The translations under genes were made by a program, and so were the position numbers. The notes beneath the pieces were generated by a model. It ran no database searches. It saw only the letters and a list, made by a program, of their open reading frames with translations, and was not told the origin of the DNA. Positions 1 through 9,215 of a DNA stretch of 64,000 nucleotides are shown piece after piece (the first letter of the stretch is position 1; each line of letters begins with the position of its first letter). Source of the stretch: Streptomyces rishiriensis (lineage in GTDB: Bacteria; Actinomycetota; Actinomycetes; Streptomycetales; Streptomycetaceae); assembly GCF_003112535.1 (NCBI RefSeq), contig NZ_BEWA01000008.1:1-64000 (forward strand), given 5' to 3'.

Positions 1-186
1 TTGCAAACTCTATCAGGGTTTTTCCGGCCCTCCGACCACCGTTCCGCAGGCATGCAGAAGATGATCCAGAGTTAGGATCTGACAAGTTTGGGTGCTGCTC
101 GACGAGCACGCTTGATCGCGTCACTCCGCCTGAGCAGGAGTACGACTGTACACGGGGCCGCGCGCCCGCTGCAAATCGACTAGGCT

Positions 187-202
187 AGTGGTCTAGACCA
201 CG
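187..202. promoter_or_regulatory. DasR-responsive element (dre) upstream of crr
   Basis: Bases 188-201 form a perfect 14-bp palindrome, GTGGTCTAGACCAC, inside AGTGGTCTAGACCACG. This is essentially the published Streptomyces dre consensus bound by the GntR repressor DasR, the N-acetylglucosamine and chitin-turnover regulator known to control pts genes. It lies about 115 bp before the crr start. A possible -10 hexamer, TAGGCT (181-186), abuts it, so a bound repressor would cover the transcription start region. The palindrome is seen; binding is inferred. Confidence 0.9.
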
Positions 203-317
203 GATCGGTCGTTCTCGTGCGGAACCGGTACTTCATATGACATACCCTGCTGCACAGTGCGCCGCCGTGAACAGGCAGTAACGGCCCCTATACATCTCCA
301 CCCCTGGGAGGTTTCCC

Positions 318-767
318 ATGACCACCGTCACGTCCCCGCTTGCAGGACGCGCCATCGGACTGGCAGCGGTGCCGGATCCGGTCTTCTCCGGAGCCATGGT
401 CGGCCCGGGCACGGCGATCGACCCGGTACGCGAACCCTCCGAGGCCATCGCGCCGGTGGACGGAGTCATCGTCTCCCTCCACCCGCATGCCTTCGTCGTC
501 GTCGACTCCGAGGGACACGGCGTGCTCACCCATCTCGGGATCGACACCGTGCAGCTCAACGGCGAGGGCTTCGAGCTCCTCGTGAACAAGGGGGACACCG
601 TCACGCGCGGGCAGGGCATCGTGCGATGGGACCCGAGCGCGGTGGAAGCGGCCGGCAAGTCCGCGGTATGCCCGGTCGTCGCTCTGGAAGCCACGGCCGA
701 CTCGCTCGGCGATCTCCGTGCGGACGGTGACGTGAAGGCCGGCGACGCTCTGTTTTCCTGGCAGTGA
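318..767 (+). CDS. crr: PTS system glucose-type EIIA component (Crr)
   Basis: A 149-residue soluble EIIA-Glc domain protein of the phosphoenolpyruvate-sugar phosphotransferase system. It accepts phosphate from HPr and passes it to EIIB domains such as the N-acetylglucosamine permease. The active-site stretch reads HGVLTHLGIDTV, with His72 as the expected phosphorylated residue and His57 as the second conserved histidine. Length is normal for a stand-alone EIIA. The ATG follows a GGGAGGTTTCCC ribosome site. ptsI follows after 80 bp on the same strand. A DasR box sits upstream, matching known control of the Streptomyces pts genes by N-acetylglucosamine. Confidence 0.95.
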   Translation: MTTVTSPLAGRAIGLAAVPDPVFSGAMVGPGTAIDPVREPSEAIAPVDGVIVSLHPHAFVVVDSEGHGVLTHLGIDTVQLNGEGFELLVNKGDTVTRGQGIVRWDPSAVEAAGKSAVCPVVALEATADSLGDLRADGDVKAGDALFSWQ

Positions 768-847
768 CGCCGACGCCGTCCCGGTCGACGGCACACAGGA
801 CAACCACCGCGGCGGCAGGCCCCGCCGCACTATGGGAGACGGGTGAG

Positions 848-2518
848 ATGGTGACAACGCTGCGAGGCGTCGGCGTGAGCCACGGTGTGGCGATCGGCGA
901 GGTGCGGCACATGGGGACGGCGGTGCTCGAACCGCCGGCCAAGCAGAACCCGGTGCAGGACGCGGAGCGCGAACAGGGGCGCGCCCGCAAGGCCGTGGAG
1001 GCTGTGGCAGCCGACCTGATGGCGCGCGGCAATCTGGCGGGGGGCGAAGCCCAGGCGGTGCTCGAGGCGCAGGCCATGATGGCTCAGGACCCGGAGCTGA
1101 TGGTCGACGTGGACCGGCGTATCGCGGTCGGCAGCACGGCCGAGCGTGCCGTGTACGACGCCTTCGCCGCCTACCGCGAGTTGCTGGCCGGCGCCGGTGA
1201 ATACCTGGCGGGCCGCGTGGCTGACCTCGACGATGTGCGGAATCGTATCGTCGCCCGCCTGCTCGGTGTCCCGATGCCGGGGGTTCCTGACAGCGACGAA
1301 CCGTACGTGCTGGTCGCCCGGGACCTGGCCCCCGCCGACACCGCGCTGCTGGACCCGACGCTGGTGCTCGGCTTCGTGACCGAGGAGGGCGGGCCGACGA
1401 GTCACAGCGCCATCCTCGCCCGCGCGCTCGGGGTGCCGGCCGTCGTGGCTCTGCCGGGCGCCGGGGAGCTCGCGGAGGGCACGGTGATCGCCGTCGACGG
1501 CAGCACCGGCGACGTCTTCGTGAACCCGAGCGACGAGAAGAAGGCGCAGCTCGAGGCAGCGGCCGCCGAGCGCAGGGCCGCGCTGGCCGCCTCGACCGGT
1601 CCGGGCGCGACCGCCGACGGTCACAAGGTGCCGTTGCTGGCGAACGTCGGCGGACCGGCCGACGTGCCGGCTGCCCTCGACGCCGGGGCGGAAGGCGTCG
1701 GGCTCTTCCGTACCGAGTTCCTCTTCCTCGACGACAGCAAGAACGCGCCGTCCGAGGAGAAGCAGGTCGACGCCTACCGGCAGGTGCTGGAGGCGTTCCC
1801 TGAAGGGCGCGTCGTCGTACGGGTGCTGGACGCGGGGGCGGACAAGCCGCTGGACTTCCTGACGCCGGCCGACGAGCCCAACCCTGCGCTGGGCGTGCGG
1901 GGGCTCCGGACGCTCCTGGACCATCCCGACGTGCTGCGGACGCAGCTGACGGCGCTGGCCAAGGCTGCCGAGGGGCTGCCCGTCCACCTCGAGGTGATGG
2001 CGCCCATGGTGGCGGACCGCACCGACGCCAAGGCCTTCGCGGACGCGTGTCGCGAGGCGGGGCTGCGGGCGAAGTTCGGCGCGATGGTCGAGATTCCGTC
2101 GGCGGCTCTGCGGGCGCGTTCGATTCTGCAGGAGGTGGAGTTCCTGTCCCTCGGCACGAACGACCTCGCGCAGTACACGTTCGCGGCCGACCGGCAGGTG
2201 GGTGCGGTGTCCCGTCTGCAGGATCCGTGGCAGCCCGCGCTGCTGGACCTCGTCGCCCTGTCTGCCGAGGCGGCCAGGGCCGAGGGCAAGAGCTGCGGCG
2301 TGTGCGGCGAGGCCGCCGCCGATCCGCTGCTCGCGTGTGTGCTGACGGGTCTGGGGGTCACCTCTCTTTCCATGGGGTCGGCGTCGATTCCGTATGTGCG
2401 CGGTGCGCTGGCGAAGTACACGCTGGCTCAGTGCGAGCGAGCCGCGGCCGCCGCGCGTGCGTGCGACAGCGCGGAGGAAGCGCGCGGCGCGGCGCAGGCC
2501 GTGCTGTCCGGGGAGTAG
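848..2518 (+). CDS. ptsI: PTS enzyme I, phosphoenolpyruvate-protein phosphotransferase
   Basis: A 556-residue cytoplasmic enzyme that autophosphorylates from phosphoenolpyruvate and transfers phosphate to HPr, the first step of all PTS sugar uptake. The phosphohistidine motif GGPTSHSAILAR is present with His186 as the active residue. The C-terminal PEP-binding barrel shows GLFRTEFLF, RVLDAGADKPLDF, FLSLGTNDLAQYT and CGVCGEAAADP. The ATG at 848 was chosen over an in-frame start at 764 because GGGAGACGGGTGAG lies just before it and the family fold begins there. It probably shares the crr transcript, and a strong hairpin follows the stop codon. Confidence 0.95.
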   Translation: MVTTLRGVGVSHGVAIGEVRHMGTAVLEPPAKQNPVQDAEREQGRARKAVEAVAADLMARGNLAGGEAQAVLEAQAMMAQDPELMVDVDRRIAVGSTAERAVYDAFAAYRELLAGAGEYLAGRVADLDDVRNRIVARLLGVPMPGVPDSDEPYVLVARDLAPADTALLDPTLVLGFVTEEGGPTSHSAILARALGVPAVVALPGAGELAEGTVIAVDGSTGDVFVNPSDEKKAQLEAAAAERRAALAASTGPGATADGHKVPLLANVGGPADVPAALDAGAEGVGLFRTEFLFLDDSKNAPSEEKQVDAYRQVLEAFPEGRVVVRVLDAGADKPLDFLTPADEPNPALGVRGLRTLLDHPDVLRTQLTALAKAAEGLPVHLEVMAPMVADRTDAKAFADACREAGLRAKFGAMVEIPSAALRARSILQEVEFLSLGTNDLAQYTFAADRQVGAVSRLQDPWQPALLDLVALSAEAARAEGKSCGVCGEAAADPLLACVLTGLGVTSLSMGSASIPYVRGALAKYTLAQCERAAAAARACDSAEEARGAAQAVLSGE

Positions 2519-2548
2519 CCGGACCGGGTCGGCCGTCGGCCGGTGGTG

Positions 2549-2582
2549 CAGGGGCGCTCCGCCTTCGGGTGGGGCGCCCCTG
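2549..2582 (+). terminator. Rho-independent-type hairpin after ptsI
   Basis: A 15-bp stem (with a few G-U pairs) closes on a TTCG tetraloop at 2564-2567. The arms are 2549-2563 and 2568-2582, beginning CAGGGGCGC and ending GCGCCCCTG. It lies 30 bp past the ptsI stop and just before the end of the convergent gene at 2607, so it could serve both. There is no T tract, as is usual in Streptomyces. Confidence 0.75.
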
Positions 2583-2606
2583 GCGTGGGCGGGTGTTCTG
2601 TGCCGA

Positions 2607-3503
2607 TCAGTGGGCGTGGCCCGAGGGCCGTCCTTGGGGACCTAGGTCCGGTGGGAAGCAGTAGTCGACGCCGGACTCGGGTGAGATGAGCTCGCCGGAT
2701 TCGACGTCGGTGCAGTAGGCGTCGAAGACCTCACCGGCGGTCAGGGGTTCGAGGCCTTCGCCGCGCAGGCGCCATCCGTAGATCTGGTCGCAGGCACCCG
2801 GAGCGCTGGTGCGCATGACCAGTCCGCCCGGGCTCTGCGTGGCGAGCCCGAGGGCGAGGACGCTCGTGAACTCCAGGGCCTCGGCGTCGTCGAGCAGCGG
2901 ACCGGTGGCGTCGGCCGCGTCGTCGGCGTGCAGGACTGCGACGAGCGTTTCGGGTGTGCCGGTGACGCTGCAGACGAGATGCCGGTCGCCCGGCGGCGCC
3001 GTGTCGAGGATGCGGGTGAGGAGGTCCGCGGCGCGGGTGAAGGCGGCGCGGCCGATGTCCACGCCGCAGGTGGCGCAGGGTCCGAGACGGGCGAGCAGCG
3101 TGGCCGCGTATTCCCAGGCGGCCTGCCGGACGGCTTCGTCGACGAGGGCGGGCAGGAGGTCGGCGAGGGGCTGGCCCTCGTAGGCGATGGTGGGGCCGGT
3201 GGTCGCGAGTTCGGCCGTGAAGCGGGTGCGGTTGGCCGGGTCGTCGGCGTCGAGGCCCTTGGCGGTGCAGTAGTCGGCGTAGTCCTGCGGGTCGAAGAGG
3301 GCCAGCGTGGTGTGGCTGCCTTGCAGGGCGCGTGTCCTGAGCAGGCCTTCGACCTGTTGGAGGTAGGTGGCGTGGTCGTCGAACGTGAAGGTGCGGTAGC
3401 GCCGCATGGCGCGGAAGTCGTGCTCGTCGGTGAGGACGCCGATGGTGCCGGCGATCTCCCGGCGCAGGACGCGCCGCATGGTCTGCTGGTCGGTGTCTGC
3501 CAC
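2607..3503 (-). CDS. Conserved hypothetical cytoplasmic protein
   Basis: A 298-residue protein I do not recognise. It has no signal peptide or membrane segment. The N-terminal half is rich in aromatic and acidic residues; a CATCG motif mid-protein (CxxC) might bind metal or be redox active. The GTG at 3503 is preferred over an ATG ten codons upstream because AGGGGGAAACC precedes it directly. The C-terminus is Gly/Pro/His-rich. It lies downstream of the acetoacetyl-CoA synthetase gene on the same strand, but a hairpin separates them, so co-transcription is doubtful. Coding is supported by codon bias and an open frame; function is unknown. Confidence 0.75.
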   Translation of the reverse strand: MADTDQQTMRRVLRREIAGTIGVLTDEHDFRAMRRYRTFTFDDHATYLQQVEGLLRTRALQGSHTTLALFDPQDYADYCTAKGLDADDPANRTRFTAELATTGPTIAYEGQPLADLLPALVDEAVRQAAWEYAATLLARLGPCATCGVDIGRAAFTRAADLLTRILDTAPPGDRHLVCSVTGTPETLVAVLHADDAADATGPLLDDAEALEFTSVLALGLATQSPGGLVMRTSAPGACDQIYGWRLRGEGLEPLTAGEVFDAYCTDVESGELISPESGVDYCFPPDLGPQGRPSGHAH

Positions 3504-3639
3504 GGTTTCCCCCTGGTGTGCACGTCGAATCAATGCTCACTCACAGTAATCGACGGCACTGACAGTGAGGATTCAGTGGATCGACGGCTGGCCTGCGCGG
3601 CACGGAAACCCCAGGTCACGGGGGGGCAAGCGGGCCGAC

Positions 3640-3680
3640 TGGTCCGGGCTTCGCGGTCGTGCTCGGTGAGGCCCGGACCA
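3640..3680 (-). terminator. Hairpin after acetoacetyl-CoA synthetase gene
   Basis: Ten-base perfect arms TGGTCCGGGC (3640-3649) and GCCCGGACCA (3671-3680) enclose a 21-base loop, 38-78 bases past the stop of the gene ending at 3718. Position fits a terminator for that gene. The long loop lowers confidence. Confidence 0.55.
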
Positions 3681-3717
3681 CCTGCGGCGTTCAGCGGGTG
3701 GCCCGGCCGGGGCATGG

Positions 3718-5685
3718 TCAGGATCGCTTGCGGGCGAGGTCCTCGTAGAAGTGCAGGAGGCCGAGGTCGTCGACGGCGCCGGGGTTGACGGCCTTGTCCA
3801 GGGGGGTGCCCTGGAGGAGGCGTTTGACCGGGACTTCGATGCGCTTCCCGGTGAGGGTGTGCGGGACTCCGGGCACTTCGATGACCTCGTCGGGGACGTG
3901 GCGTGGGGAGAGCTGTCGGCGGATGGACTGTTTGATGCGGTCCAGCAGCGCCTCGTCGAGGACCGCTCCGGGGGCGAGGTGCACGAAGAGCGGCATCCAG
4001 TACCCGCCGTCGGGCTGCTCGATGCCGATGACCAGGGATTCCTTGATCTCGGGGAGGCGCTCGACGACCTCGTAGATGTCCGCGGAGCCCATGCGTACGC
4101 CCTGGCGGTTGAGCGTGGAGTCGGATCGGCCGTGGATGACGACGGAGCCGCGGGAGGTGACGGTGATCCAGTCGCCGTGCCGCCATACGCCGGGATAGGT
4201 GTCGAAGTAGCTGTCGCGGTAGCGGCTGCCGTCCGGGTCGTTCCAGAAGCGGACCGGCATCGAGGGCATGGGGTTGATGACGACGAGCTCGCCGACCTCG
4301 TCGATCACGGGGTGGCCGTCGGGGTCCCAGGCCTGCAGATCGGTGCCGAGGCCGGGCGCCTGGAGTTCGCCGGTGTAGACCGGGAGGGTGGGGACGGCTC
4401 CGGCGAAGCAGGAGCACACGTCCGTGCCGCCGCTGACCGAGGCGATCCACAGGTCGTCGCGGACCTCGTCGTGCAGCCAGCGGAAGCCGTCCGGCGGCAG
4501 GGGGGAGCCCGTGGTGGCGACGCACTGGATCTGGGAGAGGTCGAAGTCGCGGGAGGGGTGCACCTCCGCCTTGCGGCAGGCCATCACGTACGCCGCCGAG
4601 GTGCCGTAGAGGGTGGTTCCGGTGCGTTCGGCGACGCGCCACTGGGCGCCTGTGTCGGGGTGGCCGGGGCTGCCGTCGTAGAGGACGATCGTCGTCCCGG
4701 TCAGGAGGCCGGAGACGAGGAAGTTCCACATCATCCAGCCGGTCGAGGTGTACCAGAAGAAGCGGTCCTCGGGCCCGAGGTCGCAGTGCAGGCCCAGCTG
4801 CTTGAGGTGTTCGACGAGGATGCCGCCCTGGGACTGGACGATGGCCTTGGGCAGGCCGGTCGTGCCGGAGGAGTAGAGCACCCAGAGGGGGTGCTCGAAG
4901 GGGACCTGTTCGAAGACGGGTTCCTCGTCGGCGGCCGTCAGGGCCGACCACTCCAGGGCGCCCTCGGGCGGTTCGGCGCCGAGGAGGGGGATGTGGACGA
5001 CGGCACGCAGGGTGGGAAGTTCGGCGCGGAGTTCGGCGACGACGTCGCGGCGGTCGTGTTCCTTGCCGCCGTAGCGGTAGCCGTCGACGGTGAACAGGAC
5101 GACGGGTTCGACCTGCTGGAACCGGTCGAGCACGCTGCGTGCGCCGAAGTCGGGGGCGCAGGAGGTCCACACGCCGCCCACGGCGGCCGTGGCGAGGAGC
5201 GCGACGACCGCCTGCGGGATGTTCGGAAGGTATCCGCTGATCCGGTCGCCGGGGCGGACGCCGAGCGCGCGCAGTTCGCCGGCCAGGGAGCCGACCTGGC
5301 GGCGCAGCTCGGACCAGCTCACCGGGCTCGGTTCGTGGATCTCGTCGACGTACAGCAGGGCCGGTTCGTCCGGCCGGGTGGCGGCCGCGCGCAGCGCGTG
5401 CTCGGCGTAGTTCAGCGTCCCGCCGGGGAACCATGCGGCGCCGGGCATGGTGCGCTCGCCCAGTACGCGCGCGTACGGCGTCGAGAACCGTACGTCGAAC
5501 CACTGGGTGACGGCTTCCCAGAACGTCTCCAGCTCCTCGACGGACCAGCGGTGCAGCGCCGGATAACCGCCTTCGGCGGGGGCTCCGTGGTGTTCGGCCG
5601 CCCAGGTCTGGAACTTGGTGACCTGGGCCTGCGCCGTTCGCTGCGGATCTGGCCGCCAGAGCGGCTCGGGGTTCACGGTGGGCAT
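3718..5685 (-). CDS. Acetoacetate-CoA ligase (acetoacetyl-CoA synthetase)
   Basis: A 655-residue adenylate-forming enzyme predicted to make acetoacetyl-CoA from acetoacetate, ATP and CoA, feeding ketone bodies or leucine-derived acetoacetate into acyl-CoA pools. The AMP-binding P-loop-like motif VLYSSGTTGLPKAIV is intact near residue 270. The N-terminal ACAS_N region and the C-terminal lid with LTGKRIEVPVKRLL, containing the catalytic lysine, are present. Length matches the AACS subfamily (about 650) rather than shorter acyl-CoA ligases. The start at 5685 (MPTVNPEPLW) is where family similarity begins; the frame is open upstream. It is divergent from the glycosidase gene, with about 215 bp between them. 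Confidence 0.9.
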   Translation of the reverse strand: MPTVNPEPLWRPDPQRTAQAQVTKFQTWAAEHHGAPAEGGYPALHRWSVEELETFWEAVTQWFDVRFSTPYARVLGERTMPGAAWFPGGTLNYAEHALRAAATRPDEPALLYVDEIHEPSPVSWSELRRQVGSLAGELRALGVRPGDRISGYLPNIPQAVVALLATAAVGGVWTSCAPDFGARSVLDRFQQVEPVVLFTVDGYRYGGKEHDRRDVVAELRAELPTLRAVVHIPLLGAEPPEGALEWSALTAADEEPVFEQVPFEHPLWVLYSSGTTGLPKAIVQSQGGILVEHLKQLGLHCDLGPEDRFFWYTSTGWMMWNFLVSGLLTGTTIVLYDGSPGHPDTGAQWRVAERTGTTLYGTSAAYVMACRKAEVHPSRDFDLSQIQCVATTGSPLPPDGFRWLHDEVRDDLWIASVSGGTDVCSCFAGAVPTLPVYTGELQAPGLGTDLQAWDPDGHPVIDEVGELVVINPMPSMPVRFWNDPDGSRYRDSYFDTYPGVWRHGDWITVTSRGSVVIHGRSDSTLNRQGVRMGSADIYEVVERLPEIKESLVIGIEQPDGGYWMPLFVHLAPGAVLDEALLDRIKQSIRRQLSPRHVPDEVIEVPGVPHTLTGKRIEVPVKRLLQGTPLDKAVNPGAVDDLGLLHFYEDLARKRS

Positions 5686-5900
5686 GAAGCGGCTCCCGGA
5701 CTGTGCGCGTCGTGTGCGTCGCCCGCGCACGAGCAGGGGGTGGTGCGCGTGACGCGGCTGACACGGACGATGCCATGTGATCGACTTCTGCACCAGGGCG
5801 GGCGCCCCACAGTCCGTATCGTGAAGATGTGCTCCCGCCACAGGTGAACGGCAGTTGAACGACCCGCGCACGTGACGCGGTCAGTGACAGGGTGAGCAGT

Positions 5901-8267
5901 ATGAGCGGTCGTGACCTGGTGCGTTCGATGAAGGCGGTCGGTTCCGCGGGAGCTGCCCAGGGGTTGCGCACCGTGAGGGCGTCGTGGCGCAGGAGGCGGG
6001 CCGACGCGTCGGGGCTGCCGGCGCGGGGTCCTGAGCGCGCGCGGGTGCCCGGCCTGGTGCGGGAGGCGCTGCCGGGGCCCGGCGGGGGGACGCTGCGGTT
6101 CAGCCGTTCGGAGCTGAGGATCCGCGTCGCCGTGAACGGGGCCGTGTTCTGGGGTTGGGACGGGGCGGAGCCGGAGCCGTCCTACGCGCTGGCCGGCCCG
6201 TGTCCCGAGGGGGACCCGCGCGCGGTGCTGGAGCCGGACAAGGACGGCGGCTGGCGCGTGGTGGCGGAGCGGGTGACGGTCGTGGTCTCCCGGCACGGCG
6301 CCGTCGAGGTGCGCACGCCGGGAGGAGTCGTGCTGCGTCGTGATCTGCCGCCCCGGTGGTGGGAGCAGCAGCAGGGCGGCGCGGCGCGGTGGATGCAGCG
6401 CTCGGAGGTGGCGGCGGACGCGCGCTTCTTCGGCCTCGGCGGCCGGGCGTCGGGGCCGCGGCTGCGCGACGGGACGTACCGGCTGTGGAACACCGATCCC
6501 GGGCGCGCGTTCGGTCCTGGGCACGATCCGCTGCATCTGACGATGCCGGTGCAGCTGGTGGTGGCCGACGCGGGCACGCACCTGGTGTTCCACGACACGT
6601 CCTGGGACGGCACGGTCGTGCTGCGGGAGGGCGAGGAGGGGGCGGGCTCCGGGCACGACCGGCCGGGGGCGTGCGAGGTGCGGATGGACGGCGGGCCGTT
6701 GCGTCGCTGGGTGATCGTGGGCACTCCCGCGCGCGTGCTCCTCGCCTGGGCTTCGCTCACCGGTGCGCCGGCGGTGCCGCCCGCGTGGGCGCTCGGCCAT
6801 CATCACGCGCGGCGGGGCTTCGACGGGGAGCAGGAGGTCCGCCGGATCGTCGCGGGCTATCAGGAGCACGGTCTGCCGCTGGACGCGGTCCACCTGGACG
6901 TCGACCACTACGACGAGCACCAGGTCTTCACCGTCGACCAGGACCGCTTCCCGAAGCTGTCGGTGCTGGCCGAGGAGCTGCGGCGGGACGGGATACGTCT
7001 GGTGTCGGTCGTGGACCCGGCGGTCAGGTCCGCGCCAGGCGGCGCCGTGTACGACGGCGGGGTCGCCGAGGACGCGTTCGTGCGGGACGCGTCGGGGCGG
7101 CTCGTGGAGGGCGTGGGGCGCCCTGGGGAGTCGGTGTTCCCGGATTTCACGCACGTGCGTGTGCGGCAGTGGTGGGGCGGGCTCCACGCCGAGCGGCTCG
7201 AGCAGGGCTTCGCCGGCTTCTGGCACGACAGGGACGAGCCGACGTCGTTCGCCGCCTTCGGGGAGTCGACGTTGCCCAGGTCGGCCCGGCACTCCCTGGA
7301 GGGGCGCGGAGGCGATCATCGCGAGGCGCACAACGTGTACGGGCTGTGCATGGCCCGGGCGGCGTACGAGGGCCTGCGGAGGCTGGATCCCGAGCAGCGT
7401 CCGTTCGTCGTCTCCCGCTCCGGCTGGGCGGGTCTGCAGCGCTACGGAGGAGCCTGGTCCGGGGAGGTGGGCACGGGGTGGCCGGGGCTGCGGGCGTCGT
7501 TGTCCCTGGTGATGGGGCTCGGGCTGTGCGGGGTGCCGTACTCGGGGCCGGACGTGGGCGGTTTCGACGGCGGTCCGTCGCCGGAGCTGTATCTGCGCCG
7601 GCTTCAGCTGGGCGCCTATCTGCCGTTGTTCCGCACGCACGCGCGGGGGCGCGGGGGCGGGCGGGAGCCGTGGGAGTTCGGGGCGGAGGTGCTGGAGCAC
7701 GCGCGTGGGGTGCTCGTGGAGCGTCGGCGGCTGATGCCGTACTTCGTGACGTTGGCGCATCTGGCGAGGCGTACCGGCGCACCGTACGTACGTCCCGTGT
7801 GGTGGGGTTCGCCCGGGAACCGGGCGTTGCGGGACTGCGAGGACGCCTTCCTGCTGGGCGACTGTCTGCTGGTGGCGCCCGTGCTGGAGCCGGGTGCCGA
7901 CCGGCGCACGGTGCGGCTTCCGCGCGGGCGCTGGTACGACACGGCGACGGACCGGGCGTACGAGGGGCCGGGGCAGGTGCTCGTGGACGCGCCGGCGTCG
8001 CGTATTCCGGTGCTTGCGCGCGCGGGCGCCGTGCTGCCGGTGCGGGGCGACGACGGCGGGCTGGAACTGGAGGTGTGGGCGCCGGCCCGCGGGCGGACGG
8101 GCGGGGGTCTGGTGGTGCGGGACGCGGGCGGCGGCGGGGAGGAACCGCAGATCGAGCGGTACGTCAGCCGCTGGGAGGGCCTGCGGGTCGTCGTGGAGCG
8201 GGAGGGTGAGGACGGCGTGCAGGTGCCGTCCCACCCGGTCCGCGTGCGCGGGCTCGGCGAGCGGTGA
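5901..8267 (+). CDS. Glycoside hydrolase family 31 protein (alpha-glucosidase/xylosidase type)
   Basis: A 788-residue protein with GH31 layout: N-terminal beta-sandwich, a catalytic barrel starting near VPPAWALGHHHARRGF, and C-terminal beta domains. The nucleophile region reads WHDRDEP (Asp443 in place of the usual DMNEP), and SGPDVGGF is conserved. At the acid/base position the sequence is WSGEVGTGWPGL, so Glu522 stands where most GH31 enzymes have Asp. No signal peptide is seen, so it probably acts in the cytoplasm on imported alpha-linked sugars. ATG 5901 is preferred over GTG 5892 because GGTGAG precedes it. It ends 2 bp before the convergent Nudix gene. Confidence 0.85.
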   Translation: MSGRDLVRSMKAVGSAGAAQGLRTVRASWRRRRADASGLPARGPERARVPGLVREALPGPGGGTLRFSRSELRIRVAVNGAVFWGWDGAEPEPSYALAGPCPEGDPRAVLEPDKDGGWRVVAERVTVVVSRHGAVEVRTPGGVVLRRDLPPRWWEQQQGGAARWMQRSEVAADARFFGLGGRASGPRLRDGTYRLWNTDPGRAFGPGHDPLHLTMPVQLVVADAGTHLVFHDTSWDGTVVLREGEEGAGSGHDRPGACEVRMDGGPLRRWVIVGTPARVLLAWASLTGAPAVPPAWALGHHHARRGFDGEQEVRRIVAGYQEHGLPLDAVHLDVDHYDEHQVFTVDQDRFPKLSVLAEELRRDGIRLVSVVDPAVRSAPGGAVYDGGVAEDAFVRDASGRLVEGVGRPGESVFPDFTHVRVRQWWGGLHAERLEQGFAGFWHDRDEPTSFAAFGESTLPRSARHSLEGRGGDHREAHNVYGLCMARAAYEGLRRLDPEQRPFVVSRSGWAGLQRYGGAWSGEVGTGWPGLRASLSLVMGLGLCGVPYSGPDVGGFDGGPSPELYLRRLQLGAYLPLFRTHARGRGGGREPWEFGAEVLEHARGVLVERRRLMPYFVTLAHLARRTGAPYVRPVWWGSPGNRALRDCEDAFLLGDCLLVAPVLEPGADRRTVRLPRGRWYDTATDRAYEGPGQVLVDAPASRIPVLARAGAVLPVRGDDGGLELEVWAPARGRTGGGLVVRDAGGGGEEPQIERYVSRWEGLRVVVEREGEDGVQVPSHPVRVRGLGER

Positions 8268-8269
8268 CG

Positions 8270-8806
8270 TCAGATGTAGCGGCCCTCGAAGAACGCCCGC
8301 ACCGCGAGGGTGTGGAGCGGGAAGGCGAGTTCCTCCGGCCGGTGCAGCAGATGCCAGCCCTCGGTCTCGTCGGTGGCCGCGGACGTCGGGAGTCGGTCGG
8401 CGGGACGCTCCGGAAGGAGGCCGAACAGCAGCAGGTGGCCGTCGGGCGAGCTCATGGCGTCGGCGAGTCGCACGTCGCGGGACGCCGCCTCGATGCCGGT
8501 CTCCTCCTTGAGCTCGCGGACGACGGACTGCCGCCAGTCCTCGCGGTCGTCGATGAAGCCGCCGGGCAGGGCGATGCCCCCGCGCGCGGGGGCGACGGTT
8601 CGGGTGATGACGACCAGGGCGGTGCCCTTCGCGTCGTACACGGGCTGGAGCGCGACGGCCACCGGCAGGGGGTTGCGGTAGACCACGGTGGAGCAGACCC
8701 GGCAGGTGCGGGGCCAGCCGGTGACGCCCTCACCGTAGGGCGCTCCGCAGCTCGAACAGTGGGAGCCGCGCGCGGAGTTCGAAGTGGAGTACAGAGTTTC
8801 GGACAC
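8270..8806 (-). CDS. Nudix hydrolase with N-terminal zinc ribbon
   Basis: A 178-residue protein. An N-terminal zinc-ribbon (CSSCGAPYG, then CRVC) is followed by a Nudix domain with the full box GGFIDDREDWRQSVVRELKEETG, i.e. the GX5EX7REUXEEXGU pattern spread over positions about 85-107. Such proteins hydrolyse nucleoside diphosphates linked to another group, often dinucleotides such as NADH. The substrate cannot be fixed from sequence. GTG 8806 is the likely start because the zinc ribbon begins soon after it, although no clear ribosome site is visible. The long upstream open frame (to 9211) has non-coding character. Confidence 0.8.
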   Translation of the reverse strand: MSETLYSTSNSARGSHCSSCGAPYGEGVTGWPRTCRVCSTVVYRNPLPVAVALQPVYDAKGTALVVITRTVAPARGGIALPGGFIDDREDWRQSVVRELKEETGIEAASRDVRLADAMSSPDGHLLLFGLLPERPADRLPTSAATDETEGWHLLHRPEELAFPLHTLAVRAFFEGRYI

Positions 8807-9116
8807 GCGGCGGAGCGTATCCGATCTTGCGGAGGGCGTCGTTACGGAGGCGGCTCGGCGCCGTCCGGCGAGGGATCCGGCGGAGACGGGGAAGTGGAAG
8901 CGGGCATCCGGGGGCCCGGGTCTGAAGGTGCAGTGCCACCGTCCCTGGGGGAGGTTCACGAAGCCGACCTCTCCCGCGTGCTTTTGAGGAGCAGTCGGTA
9001 GGGCGCGCCGGGAGCGACGCACGGGACGAGCGGTTCGCGGGACAGATAGGGCCTGGTCGGCGCGGCCGGGAGCTTCACGAGGGTTGAGGTTCATCGTCGA
9101 TCCGCGGCTGTGTCCG

Positions 9117-9152
9117 GAGCAGGGCGGCGAGCCGGGTGAGGCCGCCCTGCTC
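9117..9152. other. Strong hairpin in the leader region of the DUF35 gene
   Basis: Perfect 12-bp arms GAGCAGGGCGGC (9117-9128) and GCCGCCCTGCTC (9141-9152) enclose a 12-base loop, within the 445-bp gap between the divergent Nudix and DUF35 genes. No gene ends here, so it is not an ordinary terminator. It may be a leader attenuator if transcription of the DUF35 gene starts upstream. The rest of the gap shows no convincing ORF. Confidence 0.45.
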
Positions 9153-9215
9153 AGTGCTGTGGAGAGTCGTTTCACGTCCGGTCCCTGCCCATTTCCCCAC
9201 TGCCGTGGCACACTC

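Noticed and set aside
3751..5847. A 698-codon open frame antisense to the acetoacetyl-CoA synthetase gene
   Set aside because: It is a GC-bias shadow: Gly/Val/Asp-rich, no domains, and fully covered by a clear enzyme gene on the other strand.
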